Positions 10,501-22,899 of a stretch of DNA of 64,000 nt are shown here, in pieces. The stretch's first letter is position 1; each line of letters opens with the position of its first letter. Source of the DNA: Lonicera japonica (lineage: Eukaryota; Streptophyta; Magnoliopsida; Dipsacales; Caprifoliaceae); assembly GCA_021464415.1 (NCBI GenBank), contig CM038467.1:51627309-51691308 (forward strand). The letters are read 5' to 3'. The translations under genes were made by a program, and so were the position numbers. Under the pieces are notes generated by a model. The model searched no databases. It saw only the letters and a program-made list of their open reading frames with translations, and was not told the DNA's origin.

Positions 10501-12453
10501 AGATGCACTAAATTTGTATAACTCTTAATATAATGAAGTAAATATTAATATAACTCTTCTTTTAACAAAATCCGTAAAATTACGAAATTTAAATCCATGG
10601 AATCAAATAAATATCACAAAAGATGGAGGTATGCCGGACTAAAATATGAAGGTGCGTAGTATTTTTATTTCTTGAATTGGCTTGGTTAAGTCTATATATA
10701 AAATTAATTATATTGGTTTAGATTTTATTTTTATTTTTAAAATTCGATTGGATTGGTTTAACTCTAGGTTTTAGTTTTTGAATTAACTGAACCAATCCGA
10801 GATTGATAATACATAATAATATATATTTAGTATATGTATCCGTATTATGTAGTATTTAATATTATTGGTCAATTTGTCCACAAGTATCTTAAACGATGAA
10901 CATATTACAAATGATATAAAAACAAGTGATTAATCCTAATGTAAATTCAAAAATTGTTTCATTTAAAAATTGTTTCATTTAATTACCTATTTAAAATTTG
11001 TCTAAACTTAAATAGTTTTAAAGTAATAAAAAATTTGCGCGGTACATTAGTAAGTGCAAAAGGACCATATTTTAGTCTGAAAAATAGAGTACTGGCCCTT
11101 GGTCTAGATATCAAGTGTTGGTTTGTTGATAATAGATATTTCTTCTTTTAATATGCATAACTTTAAGAAAAAATGAAGTTACTAACTTTTGTAACTGACA
11201 ACCCAATCTTAACAAGTTTGTTGTTGTTGGTTTTTTCACATAATTGGTTCGGATTGCGTATCAAATTTTTGGAACCGATTAGATTAATTAGTTTGGTTTA
11301 GGTTTAAGTAATAATCTAACCCAATCCGAACTGTGTGCACCCCTAATACTAGCTTACCAACTTATTTACTCAAATGGATTTCAAGTTGCATTCGTTTTAT
11401 TAGAGAAAATGGGCTCTAAGTTCTTCTGTCAGAATTATATTCAAACCAATCACATCTTCTTATTCCATATATACTAAATAAATAATTTCTGTTACAATTT
11501 GTTTTATCTATGAGAACAATTTTGAATTTAATCCACTAAAAGGATACACCCTTTTTTTGAATTGGCAATATTTTATTTAACTGTTGTCATTGGTAGTTCC
11601 TAAATCTCACCAACCACCTCCATCAACACTGCCCATGGAAACTCTGACGTCCTTTGCCAAAGCTCCAAGGACATTAGTGGAGCTTTAGCGAGAATTATAA
11701 TACAGTGCAAAATAAACTTGCTCTCAAAATTACATATTTAATTGTGTATAGATTTAGTGCAAAAATAAATTTGTAAAAAAATTGATATTTTAATTTGTTT
11801 AAGGATTTAGTGCAAAAACATATTTGCAGCAAAATATATAACATTAGTTGCTAGTGGATTTAGTGCAAAAACAAATTTGCAATAAAATATGTATCATTAG
11901 TTGCTTGCAAATTTAGTGCAAATATAGATTTAAAGTACCAGTGCCATAACTCTAGTGACGTAGCCAAAACTCCGGTGGTGTCTACCGGGACTCAGCTGTG
12001 AGAGATGGTAGTGGTGGCCGGCAATAATTAAAATAGTTTTTTTCAGAAAAAAAAAGAGAGTATCTTTACATTGAAATAAAAATAAAAAATGTCCTTCTTT
12101 TTAATGTAATTATGGAAGATGCCTTTTTAATCTATTCCTTCCTTTTATTATCTGGACAATATATTTACGGTTAGGAAAAAATTAATACGTAGCTGTCTAT
12201 TATTTGGAAAATAAAAATGAGAGTGACAGCAGCCCAGTAACTGGCACAATGACTTGTAGTTTTCAAGACTAACTCAATTTTTAATATTTGGTTGTTTTTG
12301 ACTGGGACAATGACTTGTAGTTTAGAGACTAATTCGAAGTATACTTTTCAACCCCAAATTGATGAATGGGTAATGTTATATACACTTATGAATTGTAGAT
12401 GGGACATTACAGTAGCCTTAATATCATATTTTATATTATTAATGATATATACT
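7536..12453. repeat. Five-kb tandem unit, copy 1
   Basis: This is the first of three head-to-tail copies of a non-coding unit. It starts at ACCATAATGGATACCAAATA and ends just before ACCATAAGGGATACC at 12454. Landmarks shared with copy 2 include GGTCTTTTTCATGGGATATA (8180/13909), a CGCCTATTGGGCCAACAGGCG-like block (9137/14870), GGGAGCAGTAGAGTTATA (10303/16147) and the CAGCAGCCCAGTAAC block near its end. Order and orientation are conserved throughout. A CACTACAAAA-like motif (8556/14281) hints that part derives from a DNA transposon. No convincing gene: short reading frames, such as one on the minus strand at 9116-9394, are poorly conserved in frame. Confidence 0.8.
11733..11945. repeat. Minisatellite of about 55-bp monomers in copy 1
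   Basis: Units begin with (GG)ATTTAGTGCAAAAA and continue with AAATTTGCA-TAAAATAT and ATTAGTTGCT. Three full units and a partial one are present here, against two full and one partial at about 19640-19770 in copy 2. Confidence 0.75.
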
Positions 12454-13135
12454 ACCATAAGGGATACCAAATATTTAAGCACCGAGCTGTGACTCGTTGT
12501 TAAACTTAGACATTCGATTTGGTAACATTCCGCCACCTTCTCCTAAACGGTAACCTTTGGCCGAATTTTTATTGCTAACTTTACATACTGTCACCAAATG
12601 TGAACATTCAAGTCGGGAACTTGCCACCGACTGGTATTTTAACTAATTGGGCGACGAACGTATAATTTTGTAGCCACAATACCAAATAGTTTTGTGGTGT
12701 CCTGATTATAAATTATGAGTGTATATAACATCACCCATTATCTTCCTAACAACTAACATTAAGGATAAGATATTAACTTTTGTGGTCCTCAATGTGGTGT
12801 TTTCGATTTCGGTTGGGATGAGAATCTCGAACGCTTAAATCTTCCAAACCCATACTCGAACCAAACTTTTCGATTTGGTTTCACTTCAGGCTTATTCCGT
12901 TTTTGTATATATATTTTTTAAAAAATTAATTTGAAATTCATAAGTATTATACAATTAAAAAGAAGTTTACAATAGGCAAACACTTTAAGCCACTAATCCT
13001 AAATCTAGATTACAAAACCGTAAGAAGTAACACCGAAGATAATTTTATACGGACCGTGAATTTTATAGATTTTTCATTTCCAAGCCAAGAACAAAAATAT
13101 TATGAGAGCACCTTTTATCAATAAACAAGCACATG

Positions 13136-13898
13136 CAGGGGCGGGGCTATGTAGGGTCGAGGTGGGGCCATGGCCCTACCTGGACTGTTGGTAAATTTGT
13201 ATAGAGTTTCTGTGGTTTTGTGCGTGAGTTGGAAAATTGAGGGTATTTTGTGTAATTAAAGCTGTTAAGTGGGTGAGGGGTGAGGGGTGTTTGTGTAACG
13301 AATCGTATGAATTGAGGGACCTGGTTTTGTAAATACGTATGGGCTGGTAGATAATTAGAAAGATAGGCAGTGAATTTTCTTTTTTGTTTACTCATTTTTT
13401 CTTTTTCCATTTTTGTTCTTTATTTGTTTTGGTTCTGTTTTGTACTTTGCATTTTGCATTTTGTACTCTGTACTCTACACTTTGCACTTTTTTTTTTGGC
13501 TTTTAGTTTCTTAAGTTAGATTTCTTTCTTATAATATTATATTATATATTTTTTTTATTTTGAATATTAAGATTTAGGTGTGTAGGCAGTTAATTTTCTT
13601 TTTTGTTTACTCCTCTTTTCTCTTTCCATTTTTGTTCTTTATTTGTTCCGGTTCTATTTTTTCAGAAATAGAATGGAGAAACATTTTAGTAAAGTAGGAG
13701 TAAATTATACTTCTCGAAATTATGGTTCGAGTTTTACTCTAAATGTTGAATCAACATTTTCAAATGTCGATTCCACTCCGTCAAATATATGTTCCTTCGT
13801 TCCAAATGTTGATTCTACTACTCCAAATAGTATATGCAAAAATTTTTGTTGTGTTATTAATTTGGCCTTCGTGAACAAAATTCCTGGCTCCGCCACTG
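13136..13898 (+). mobile_element. Non-autonomous hAT element with a transposase N-terminus remnant
   Basis: Ends are CAGGGGCGGGGC (13136) and GCTCCGCCACTG (13898), imperfect inverted repeats of the CAGTGGCGGAGC type common in plant hAT elements. Flanking octamers AGCACATG (13128-13135) and AGCACAGG (13899-13906) match at 7 of 8, the hAT target size, and the empty site is visible at about 8170-8185 in copy 1. Inside, 13673-13885 can be read as MEKHFSKVGVNYTSRNYGSS and so on, resembling the start of ZMYM1-like hAT transposases; the catalytic domain and BED finger are absent, so it needs transposase from elsewhere. Confidence 0.8.
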
Positions 13899-16164
13899 AG
13901 CACAGGGGTCTTTTTCATGGGATATAGGACTGAAACATCAAAGATTCAATCTTCTGCAACCTTCCAACGCCCCCTTGGGTATGCATAATCAATAGTTTTC
14001 AAGAGTGACAGCCAGTAATTGGGACAATGACTTGTAGTTTTCAAGTCTAATTCAATTTTTAATATGTGGTTGTTTTCGATCTGGGCAATGACCTAACAAG
14101 TTCCATTAAGGATAAGATATTAACTTTTGTGGTCTTCAGTAGGGTCTTTTGGATTTTGGTAGGAACAAGAATCTCGGACGCCCAAACCAAATTTAAAATT
14201 TTGGTTTCGATATGGTTTCTTAATTTTCCACACCCCAACTCAATCCAAACTTTTCAGTTTAGTTTCAGTTCAGGCTTATACCACTACAAAAATTTTACAC
14301 TTTTGTGACTTTTTATAAAAATCATAAAAATACAATTATGACTATTTTTAATAAAATAACAAAGTGTCATAAGTTTGAGTCACAAATAATATATATCTTT
14401 TTAAAAAAGGTCATAAATAAAGTGAGATTCTGTTTTAATAAAATGGTCAAAAATAAATATTCAATTGCAAGTTTTGAAAACATGTAAAACATCAATCCAA
14501 TAGTTATGCTATAACTTTTAGGAACAAATATGATTAAAACATGGTAATTTCTGTTAAATAAAATTTCATTTTAAGTTTTGAAAACATGTAAACTCCTACC
14601 TTAAAGATACAAGCTGAAAGGAAGAAAGGAAGATGTTATTCGAACCCCCGTCCGAAGAAATCTCGAAATTCCTAAGTCACCTTGATCCTTGTGATGCATA
14701 GATTGATTTTTCCTAAATCCGAATTGGATTCTGTAGGCTTATTTTAGGTGAAATTCTAGAGAGACAGAGTAAAGGAGTTTTTGCTCTCAATTTGGGTGAA
14801 AATTAATGAAAGTTTGGAGAACGAAGGCTCTAGAATGCTTTTAAAAAATTTCCACCAACCTTGTATCAACTGCCTATTGGGCCAACAGGCGTAGAACAGG
14901 CTCCTATTGAATGCCGAAAGAAAATTTTGTCCATAATTCATCCCAATAGGCGCCTGTTTCATTAACATAAGATCATTTATTAATAATTTCCACACAAAAT
15001 ACACTAAATAAAACATATTTCCAATAACATAAACAGAGGGTGTTACAGTACTCAAGTCCTTTTGAGTCCAAAATGTCAAATTTGGGTCTAATTGAGTCAG
15101 CCATCTTAATAAAAATAGTGAAAATATTATACAGTCGTGAGTACATCCATGTTCAGTTATTTTATAAGAATATAATTAGATTTTAAAACTAATTTAATGG
15201 TCACATTTTTCGATGCTATATGAAAATACTTTATCATAGTAATTATAATGCGCATGAACTTTCATTATCATGGCAACTTTCAATTTATGACATAATAAAT
15301 AAAACAATTAACAACATAAATAATATTCAAATTTTCTTAGCATGCTGATTTACCACAATTATAACAATTATAAATATAATTAATCCATCTAATATATATA
15401 TATATACACTTAAATATACCAATATTTTTTAAGGGATTGCGTTTCAATATTATTATTTTTTGTTATATAGGCAAAATAAATAAACAATACAGTGCCGTAC
15501 ACTAATCAAATACTAATATAAACAAACAAAAATATAAATGTAGTGCACGGATGCATGACATGTGATTAATGATTATTAACAGAAACATGTAAAATTTGAA
15601 GTGCATAATATATAAAAGTTTTTACTAGGTACAAAGTACTATATATACAAGTTAATTATTCAAGGATAATAAAAAATTAAAGAAAAATGGTAACGAATTA
15701 TAAAATAAGTAACTAACAAAGAAAGCTACATATATTAAAGAAGGACAGCGTATTCATGTACATATAAAATCTTATGGCAGTCAATTCAGAAAGGAAGCAA
15801 ATCATAAAATTATTATATGTTTTCTTTTACATGTATTTATTATATATAGAAATTCGCCACCACCCACTGCACTGTTCACTCATCTGTGTGTGAATTACAA
15901 GGAAAAAGAAAGAATGGAAGACACCCAATGCTAGACCAATTCAGTAAAAAAAAATTCTTCCCCAAGATAGGAAAGTGTAAATATATACCATAAAAAAACT
16001 TTGAAAAAATAATTTCTATTTTTTTTTATTATAATCATACTCATATACATATGCATTATATTAGGGTAAATAAATAAATTAAATTAAATTAATTTTGACC
16101 GTGGGTGTATGCATTATTGTAGTATTTTTGTGAGCTAAAAAAATAAGGGAGCAGTAGAGTTATA

Positions 16165-18202
16165 AGGGGCAATTAAAAAAAAGGGCTTATTAGAGAAAGA
16201 TTTTCACACTAAGGCCAAGGAATATTTTTTTTAAAAATAAAGAGCCTATTTTTTATTTTATTGATAATATGACATGTGTCTTTTTTTTCCATTATAAAAT
16301 GACATCCCAACCCTTAAAATATACTAAAAAAATATCAATATTTATTAAAATATGGACTGCAATATGAACTTTGCAGTCTATATTTCACTGCAATATGAAC
16401 TTTGCAGTCCATATTTCACTGCAATGTGAACTTTACAGTCGATATTTTTAGTGCAAAGTTCATATTGCAGTCCATATTTTACTGCAATGTGAACTTTGCA
16501 GTCCATATTTTTAGTGCAAAGTTCATATTGCAGTACATATTTCACTGCAATATGAACTTTTGCAGTTCATATTTTATTGCAATATGAACTTTGCAGTCCA
16601 TATTTTTTGTGAAAATTTCATAAAAAGGGGTAATTTAGGTAATACATAACATGTTTTTATTAATTAAATGATATTTAAATTTATTCAAATACATTCATTT
16701 AAAATATAAAACAAAATAGGCCTCTTACACTAATTACCAATTAAAAATAGGCCCTTCATTCAAATTACCAATTAAAAATAGGCCCTTCATTCAAAAAAAT
16801 ATTATTCATTGGATTTTTGGTAAAAATTAATGTATAATAAGCCCTTCTACCTAATTTCTAGTATATTTTAAATGAATGTATTTGAATAAATTTAAATATC
16901 ATTTAATTAATAAAAACATCTTATGTATTACCTAAATTACTCCTTTTTATGAAATTTTCACAAAAAATATGGACTGCAAAGTTCATATTGCAATAAAATA
17001 TGAACTGCAAAGTTCATATTGCAGTGAAATATGTACTGCAATATGAACTTTGCACTAAAATATGGGCTGCAAAGTTCACATTGCAGTAAAATATGGACTG
17101 CAATATGAACTCTGCACTAAAAATATCGACTGTAAAGTTCACATTGCAGTGAAATATGGACTGCAAAGTTCATATTGCAGTGAAATATAAACTGCAAAGT
17201 TCATATTGCAGTCCATAGTTTAATGCATATTGATATTTTTTTAGTTTATTTTAAGGGTTGGGATGTCATTTTATAATGGAAAAAAAAGACACATGTCATA
17301 TTATCAATAAAATAAAAAATAGGCCCTTTATTTTAAAAAAAAATATTCCTTGGCCTTAGTGTGAAAATCTTTCTCTAATAAGCCCTTTTTTTTAATTGCC
17401 CCTAAAATATAAAACAAAATAGGCCTCTTACACTAATTACCAATTAAAAATAGGCCCTTCATTCAAATTACCAATTAAAAATAGGCCCTTCATTCAAAAA
17501 AATATTATTCATTGGATTTTTGGTAAAAATTAATGTATAATAAGCCCTTCTACCTAATTTCTAGGAGTGGGGCAATTAAAAAAAAGGGCTTATTAGAGAA
17601 AGATTTTCACACTAAGGCCAAGGAATATTTTTTTTTTAAATAAAGGGCCTATTTTTTATTTTATTGATAATATGACATGTGTCTTTTTTTTCCATTATAA
17701 AATGACATCCCAAACCCTTAAAATAAACTAAAAAAATATCAATATGCATTAAAATATGGACTGCAATATGAACTTTGCAGTCTATATTTCACTGCAATAT
17801 GAACTTTGCAGTCCATATTTTACTGCAATGTGAACTTTGCAATCCATATTTTTAGTGCAAAGTTCATATTGCAGTACATATTTCACTGCAATATGAACTT
17901 TTGCAGTTCATATTTTATTGCAATATGAACTTTGCAGTCCATATTTTTTGTGAAAATTTCATAAAAAGGGGTAATTTAGGTAATACATAACATGTTTTTA
18001 TTAATTAAATGATATTTAAATTTATTCAAATACATTCATTTAAAATATAAAACAAAATAGGCCTCTTACACTAATTACCAATTAAAAATAGGCCCTTCAT
18101 TCAAATTACCAATTAAAAATAGGCCCTTCATTCAAAAAAATATTATTCATTGGATTTTTGGTTAAAATTAATGTATAATAAGCCCTTCTACCTAATTTCT
18201 AG
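16165..18202. mobile_element. Composite MITE: two direct full copies around an inverted partial copy
   Basis: The insertion is flanked by an exact octamer GAGTTATA (16157-16164, 18203-18210), and copy 1 of the tandem unit shows the empty site near 10312. Full-length copies lie at 16165-16861 and about 17566-18202, opening with GGGGCAATTAAAAAAAAGGG and ending in CCCTTCTACCTAATTTCTAG; the ends are imperfect inverted repeats of about 55 bp. Between them 16862-17402 is an inverted copy lacking its distal end, followed by a direct piece of the distal end (17403-17564). The 8-bp duplication suggests hAT-type mobilisation, but the family is not certain. No coding capacity. Confidence 0.8.
16352..16610. 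repeat. TGCAATATGAACTTTGCAGT palindromic tandem array
   Basis: Roughly 28-bp units alternate ACTGCAATATGAACTTTGCA with GTCCATATTT. The unit is close to an inverted repeat, so both orientations occur in the same array. Related arrays lie at about 16970-17220 (inverted copy) and 17755-17945 (second direct copy), with different numbers of units. They form the core of the MITE at 16165-18202. Confidence 0.85.
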
Positions 18203-18491
18203 GAGTTATAATCACTTTTTACTGTTGATAGTGTATTTTCTCCCCAATCCTCATCATTGAGCAATAAATACAAAGCATATATATTAATTAAAGCAAGAAA
18301 ATCCTAAATCAAAAACAATTTCCGCAAAAGCATATATAAATAAAAATAAAATATACGCACATGGGATGACCAGATGCACTAAATTTATATAACTCTCAAT
18401 ATATATAATGAAATAAATATTAAAATAACTCTTCTTTTAACAAAATCTGTAAATTTACCAAATTTAAATCCATGGAATCAAATCAATATCA

Positions 18492-19135
18492 CCGGTGGCG
18501 GACCCAAGAATTTAAATAACTGGGGGCAAAATTTAAAACAAACAAAAATATATTTAAAGCACATCAATCACCGAGGAGAACAAATTTAACCACAAATATA
18601 ATCGCATTAATAGTATTACTTGATACAACAAATTTAACCAAAAAAATATATTAAAATATATTTTAATACACCCAAATACCTAATATAACTAATATTTTAA
18701 ATTAGGGGTTTAATTGTTTAAACCTAAATCATCAAATATTCAACAATAAGTCAATACTTCAAGCAATAAAATTAATATTATACAATTAATTAAGAAATAC
18801 AACTCATATTATGCAACTAGTCAAAAAATTAATTTATACCTAAAATTAAAATGTAGATCTAAAAAAATAAATACCTTGAAAAGTGTATAGTGAGAGAGAT
18901 GACTGGAGGATAAGTGGTCCAAGTGATGCTAGTGCAGCCAATGAAAATGGAAGGATGGAAATTTCGCTTCTTACGGAGAGAGAGAAAGATGTTAGCAGAT
19001 AGCAAAAGGAAAAAAAAAGAAAGAGATAGAAGGAAGAAAGGAACAAAAAGAAAAAGAAAGGATGTCTGATATCTCGGCAGTGGCCAGTTGGCCGGGGTTT
19101 GATAAATTTTTGTTTGTTCCACTTAGGTACCCCAT
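18492..19135. mobile_element. Possible transposon fragment specific to tandem copy 2
   Basis: Begins CCGGTGGCGGACCCAAGAAT, a terminal sequence type common to plant hAT/MITE families, at a point where copies 1 and 2 stop being collinear. A purine-rich stretch (GAGAGAGAAAGATG, GGAAAAAAAAGAAAGAGATA) occupies 18970-19060 and produces long but meaningless hydrophobic reading frames on the minus strand. The right end and any target duplication are not clear. Confidence 0.4.
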
Positions 19136-20337
19136 ATTTTTTCACATAGTTGGTTTGGATTGCGTATTAAATTTTTGGAACAGATTAGATTAGTTTGGTT
19201 TAGGTTTAAGTAATAATCTAATCCAATCTGAACCGTGTGCACCCCTAATACTGACCAACTTATTTACTCAAATGGATTTCAAGTTACATTCGTTTTATTA
19301 GAGAAAATGGCCTCTAAGTTCTTCTGTCATAATTATATTCAAACCATTCACATCTTCTTATTCCATACTAAATAAATAATTTCCTTTACAATTCATTTTA
19401 TCTATGAGAACAATTTTGAATTTAATCCACTAAAAGGATACACCCTTTTTTTGAATTGGCAATATTTTATTTAATTATTGTCATTGGTATTTCCTAAATC
19501 TCGCCAACCAACTCCATCAACAATGCCCATCGAAACTCTGGCATCCTTTGCCGAAGCTCCAGGGACATTACCGGAGCTTTAGCGAGAATTATTATATAGT
19601 GCAAAAGAAACTTGCTCTCAAATTTACATATTTAATTGCGTACATATTTAGTGCAAAAATAAATTTGAAATAAAATAGATATATATTTTAATTTATTTAA
19701 GGATTTAGTGCAAAAACATATTTGCAGTAAAATATGTATCATTAATTGCTTGCAAATTTAGTGCAAAAATAGATTTATAGTACCAGCGCCAGAACTCTAG
19801 TGACGTAGCCAAAACTCTGGTGGTGGCTACCGGGACTTGGCTGTGAGGGATGGTAGTGGTGGCCAGCAATAATTAAAATAGTTATTTCAACAAAAAAAAA
19901 AAGTGAGAAATGGGGGAAGGATATTTTATGTAAAGAAAAAAGAGTATCTTTACATTGAAATAAAAATAAAAAATGTTCTTCCTTTTAATGTAATTATGGA
20001 AGATTCCTTTTTAATCTATTGCCTCATTTTATTATCTGGACAATATATTTATGGTTAGGAAAAAATTAATGCGTAACTGTCTATTATTTGGAAAATAAAA
20101 ATGAGAGTGACAGCAGTCCAATAACCAGCACAATGACTTGTAGTTTTCAAGACTAATTCAATTTATAATATTTGGCTGTTTTCGACTGGGACAATGACTT
20201 TTAGTTTAGAGACTAATTCGAAGTATACTTTTCAACCCCAAATTGATGAATGGGTAATGTTATATACACTTATGAATTGTAGATGGGACATTACAGTAGC
20301 CTTAATACCGTATTTTATATTATTAATGATATATACT

Positions 20338-20997
20338 ACTATAAGGGATACCAAATATTTAAGCACCGAGTCATGACTCGTTGCTAAACTTGGACATTCG
20401 ATTTGGTAACATTCCAACGACTTCTCCTAAACGGTTGTAACCTTTGGCCAAATTTTTATTTCTAACTTTACATATTGTCCCCAAATGTGAACATTCAAGT
20501 CGAGAACTTGCCACCGACTTGTATTGTACCTGATTCGGCAACCAACATCTAATTTTGTTGCCACAATACCAAATAGTTTTGTAGTGTCCTGATTATAAAT
20601 TAGGGGTGTATATAACATCACCCAATATCTTTTCCTAACAACTAACATTAAGGATAAGATATTATCTTTTGCGGTCCTCAATGCGGTGTTTTCAATTTCG
20701 ATTAGGATGAGAATCTCGAATGCTCAAGCAGAATTTAAAATTTTGGTTTCAGTTTGGTTTTTAAATCTTCCAAATCCATACCCGAACCAAACTTTTCGAT
20801 TTGTTTTCAGTTCAGGCTTATTCCATTTATATATATATATTTAAAAAACATTAATTTGAAATTCATAAGTATTATACAATTAAAAGCAGTTTATATTCGC
20901 AAACACTTTTAGCCACTAATATAAAATCCAGATTATACTGATTGTGAATTTTATACATTTTTTATTGCCAAGTTAAGAACAAAAAATTTATACGAGC
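20338..20997. repeat. Five-kb tandem unit, copy 3, truncated by copia insertion
   Basis: Starts ACTATAAGGGATACCAAATA and follows copies 1 and 2 (for example ACAACTAACATTAAGGATAA at 20636) up to TACGAGC, where copies 1 and 2 continue with ACCTTTTATC but here the copia LTR begins (TGTTGGAGC at 20998). The remainder of copy 3 is not seen on the far side of the copia element, so it was deleted or lies elsewhere. Confidence 0.75.
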
Positions 20998-22655
20998 TGT
21001 TGGAGCAAGTGTGTATTTGAGAAAAAACTTAGACAAGGCAAAGTTAGTGTTTTCCCAAGTCCCACATAGGAGAAAGAAAAAACCTTTCATGGGTTTTTAT
21101 ATGGGGAAATTTGCTTAAGGGCTTGAGCCCTTTGGGCATTAGAATTTTGTGCTATTAGGTGAGGACTTGGATGAATATGGTTCACCACACACGCCCGCGC
21201 GCGGACCGGACCGGACCAGTCTGGGCCGAGCTCGGGCTTGTCTTGTGCAATGTATAAATTTTTTATACAAAATAGTTTTAGAAAAATTTTATTTGTTAAA
21301 TAAAATTTATTTCGAAATTTATTTTTTAAATTTCAAAAGTGGTCAAAAACTTCCAAAAACAGCTCCCATTTTTCCTCTCCACGTCTCCGCCATTTTTTCT
21401 CTCGAAATGGATTTTTCATTATTATCCTATTGTTTTAATCTTTTCTTGAATATATAGAAACGGAAAATAATTCTTTGAAATCTATCTCTTCTTCAACAAC
21501 TTGAAACTGAAAATATTCAAAAAAGCCCTAAAAAAAAATTTGCCCCCGGCGGTAAAAGATTTACCGATTCTGAGCATACATCAGAGAGTATCTGTCGAAC
21601 GATCAACGGTAGTGCATGTCGATCGTACAGGAGAGTATCTGGGCTATTTCATTATGGGGACGCCGTGGCGATTACTGAACTACTAGAACATTTCCGGGCA
21701 GAGCCACAAAACGTCTTAAAGAGAGCGACCTACTCCGCGACTCAACCCGGTGTACTCTCTTTCTTTATTTAATTTATGTTTGTGCAGTTCATATTTTCAA
21801 TAATTTTAAGACGGTTTTTATCTACTATTCCGTTTTATTTTTTGTTATGGAGACTGTCGAGAATCAATCTGCTACTACTGGCAATTTGAAATAACCCTTC
21901 AAATTTGGGGGTTTGCACTTTCGGAGGTGGAAACAAAAATTGTTTTTCTATTTAACTCTTAAGAAGGTGGATTATGCATGTGTTGCTGAAAAAGCCACCT
22001 TTTCTGATCCGATTTCTGAGGCTGATCAAAAGACTCTCAAAACATGGGAGGACAATGATTATACCTGCAGAAATCTGATCTTGAATGTTCTCTGTGATAA
22101 GCTTTATGATGTTTACCTCCCGTGCAAATCCGCAAAAGAAATTTGGGATTCGCTTCAAAAGAAATATGACACTGAAGAGGCTGGGGCAAAGAAATACGCT
22201 GTTAGTCGTTATCTGAAGTTCTAGATGACGGACGACAAGCCTATTGTTACTCAGTCCCACGAACTTCAGAAAATTGCACATGAAATCATCTCTGAAGGGA
22301 TGAACATTGATGAGCAATTTCAAGTGGCAGTTTTGATCGATAAGTTACCCCCTGCCTAGAAAGATTTTAAACATAATCTGAGTCACAAATCTAAAGAGTT
22401 TTCACTTGAAAGTTTGATTACAAAATTTAGGATTGAGGAGGCGAACCGCAAGCAAGATCGGAATGATGAGGTTCTGGTTGTTTCCAACAAAAATCAGAAC
22501 CGTAATCAAAATCAGAATCGCTTGAAAAACACCCCTGCAGCTCTAAGACTGAACCGGAAAAACATGAAAAATCAGAACGGTGGAAATAATGCGATCCGGA
22601 TCGTGAACCAGAATAGGAACAACCAAGCTCAAAACCAAAACAGAAATGGCCAGGC

Positions 22656-22732
<77 letters not shown>

Positions 22733-22733
22733 G
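22656..22733. repeat. (AAT)n(AAC)n compound microsatellite in gag
   Basis: A run of AAT triplets from about 22656 passes into AAC triplets to 22733. In the gag frame every triplet is Asn, extending an already Asn/Gln-rich linker by about 25 residues without shifting the frame. Confidence 0.9.
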
Positions 22734-22740
22734 TGTGTTC

Positions 22741-22899
22741 TCATGTTATCACTATGAAAGCCTGGTCATATGGCAAGAAATTGTCGAAACAAACGCCGAA
22801 CACCTCAGGAGAATGTTACTCATGTTATCACTGTGGAAAGCCTAGTCATATGGCAAGAAATTATCGAAACAAACGCCGAACACCTCAGGCGAATGTTAC
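22741..22899 (+). repeat. Tandem duplication of the gag zinc-knuckle coding segment
   Basis: 22741-22819 (79 bp) and 22820-22899 (80 bp) are direct copies, each starting TCATGTTATCACT and ending GAATGTTAC. Copy 1 has lost one base after CACTATGA and has Tyr for the second Cys, so it changes frame; it keeps the TGT codon for the last Cys. Copy 2 keeps frame and the first two Cys and His, but has TAT (Tyr) for the last Cys. Confidence 0.9.

Larger units (their letters stand above)
12454..20337. repeat. Five-kb tandem unit, copy 2, enlarged by insertions
   Basis: Collinear with 7536-12453 from ACCATAAGGGATACC to the AATGATATATACT junction at 20337. It is 7.9 kb because of a 763-bp hAT derivative (13136-13898) and a 2038-bp composite MITE (16165-18202), each with target duplication; without these it is about 5.07 kb, close to copy 1 (4.92 kb). 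A third difference is at 18492-19135, where sequence opening with GGTGGCGGACCCAAGAATTT replaces the copy-1 sequence at about 10615-11220. No supported gene. Confidence 0.8.

Noticed and set aside
14756..15079. Minus-strand frame similar to one at 9116-9394 in tandem copy 1
   Set aside because: The similarity comes from the DNA duplication. Start points, frames and ends differ and there is no protein motif.
18846..19145. Two overlapping minus-strand frames of 87-99 codons
   Set aside because: Both run through a purine-rich low-complexity stretch and encode Phe/Leu/Ser runs; no homologous frame in tandem copy 1.
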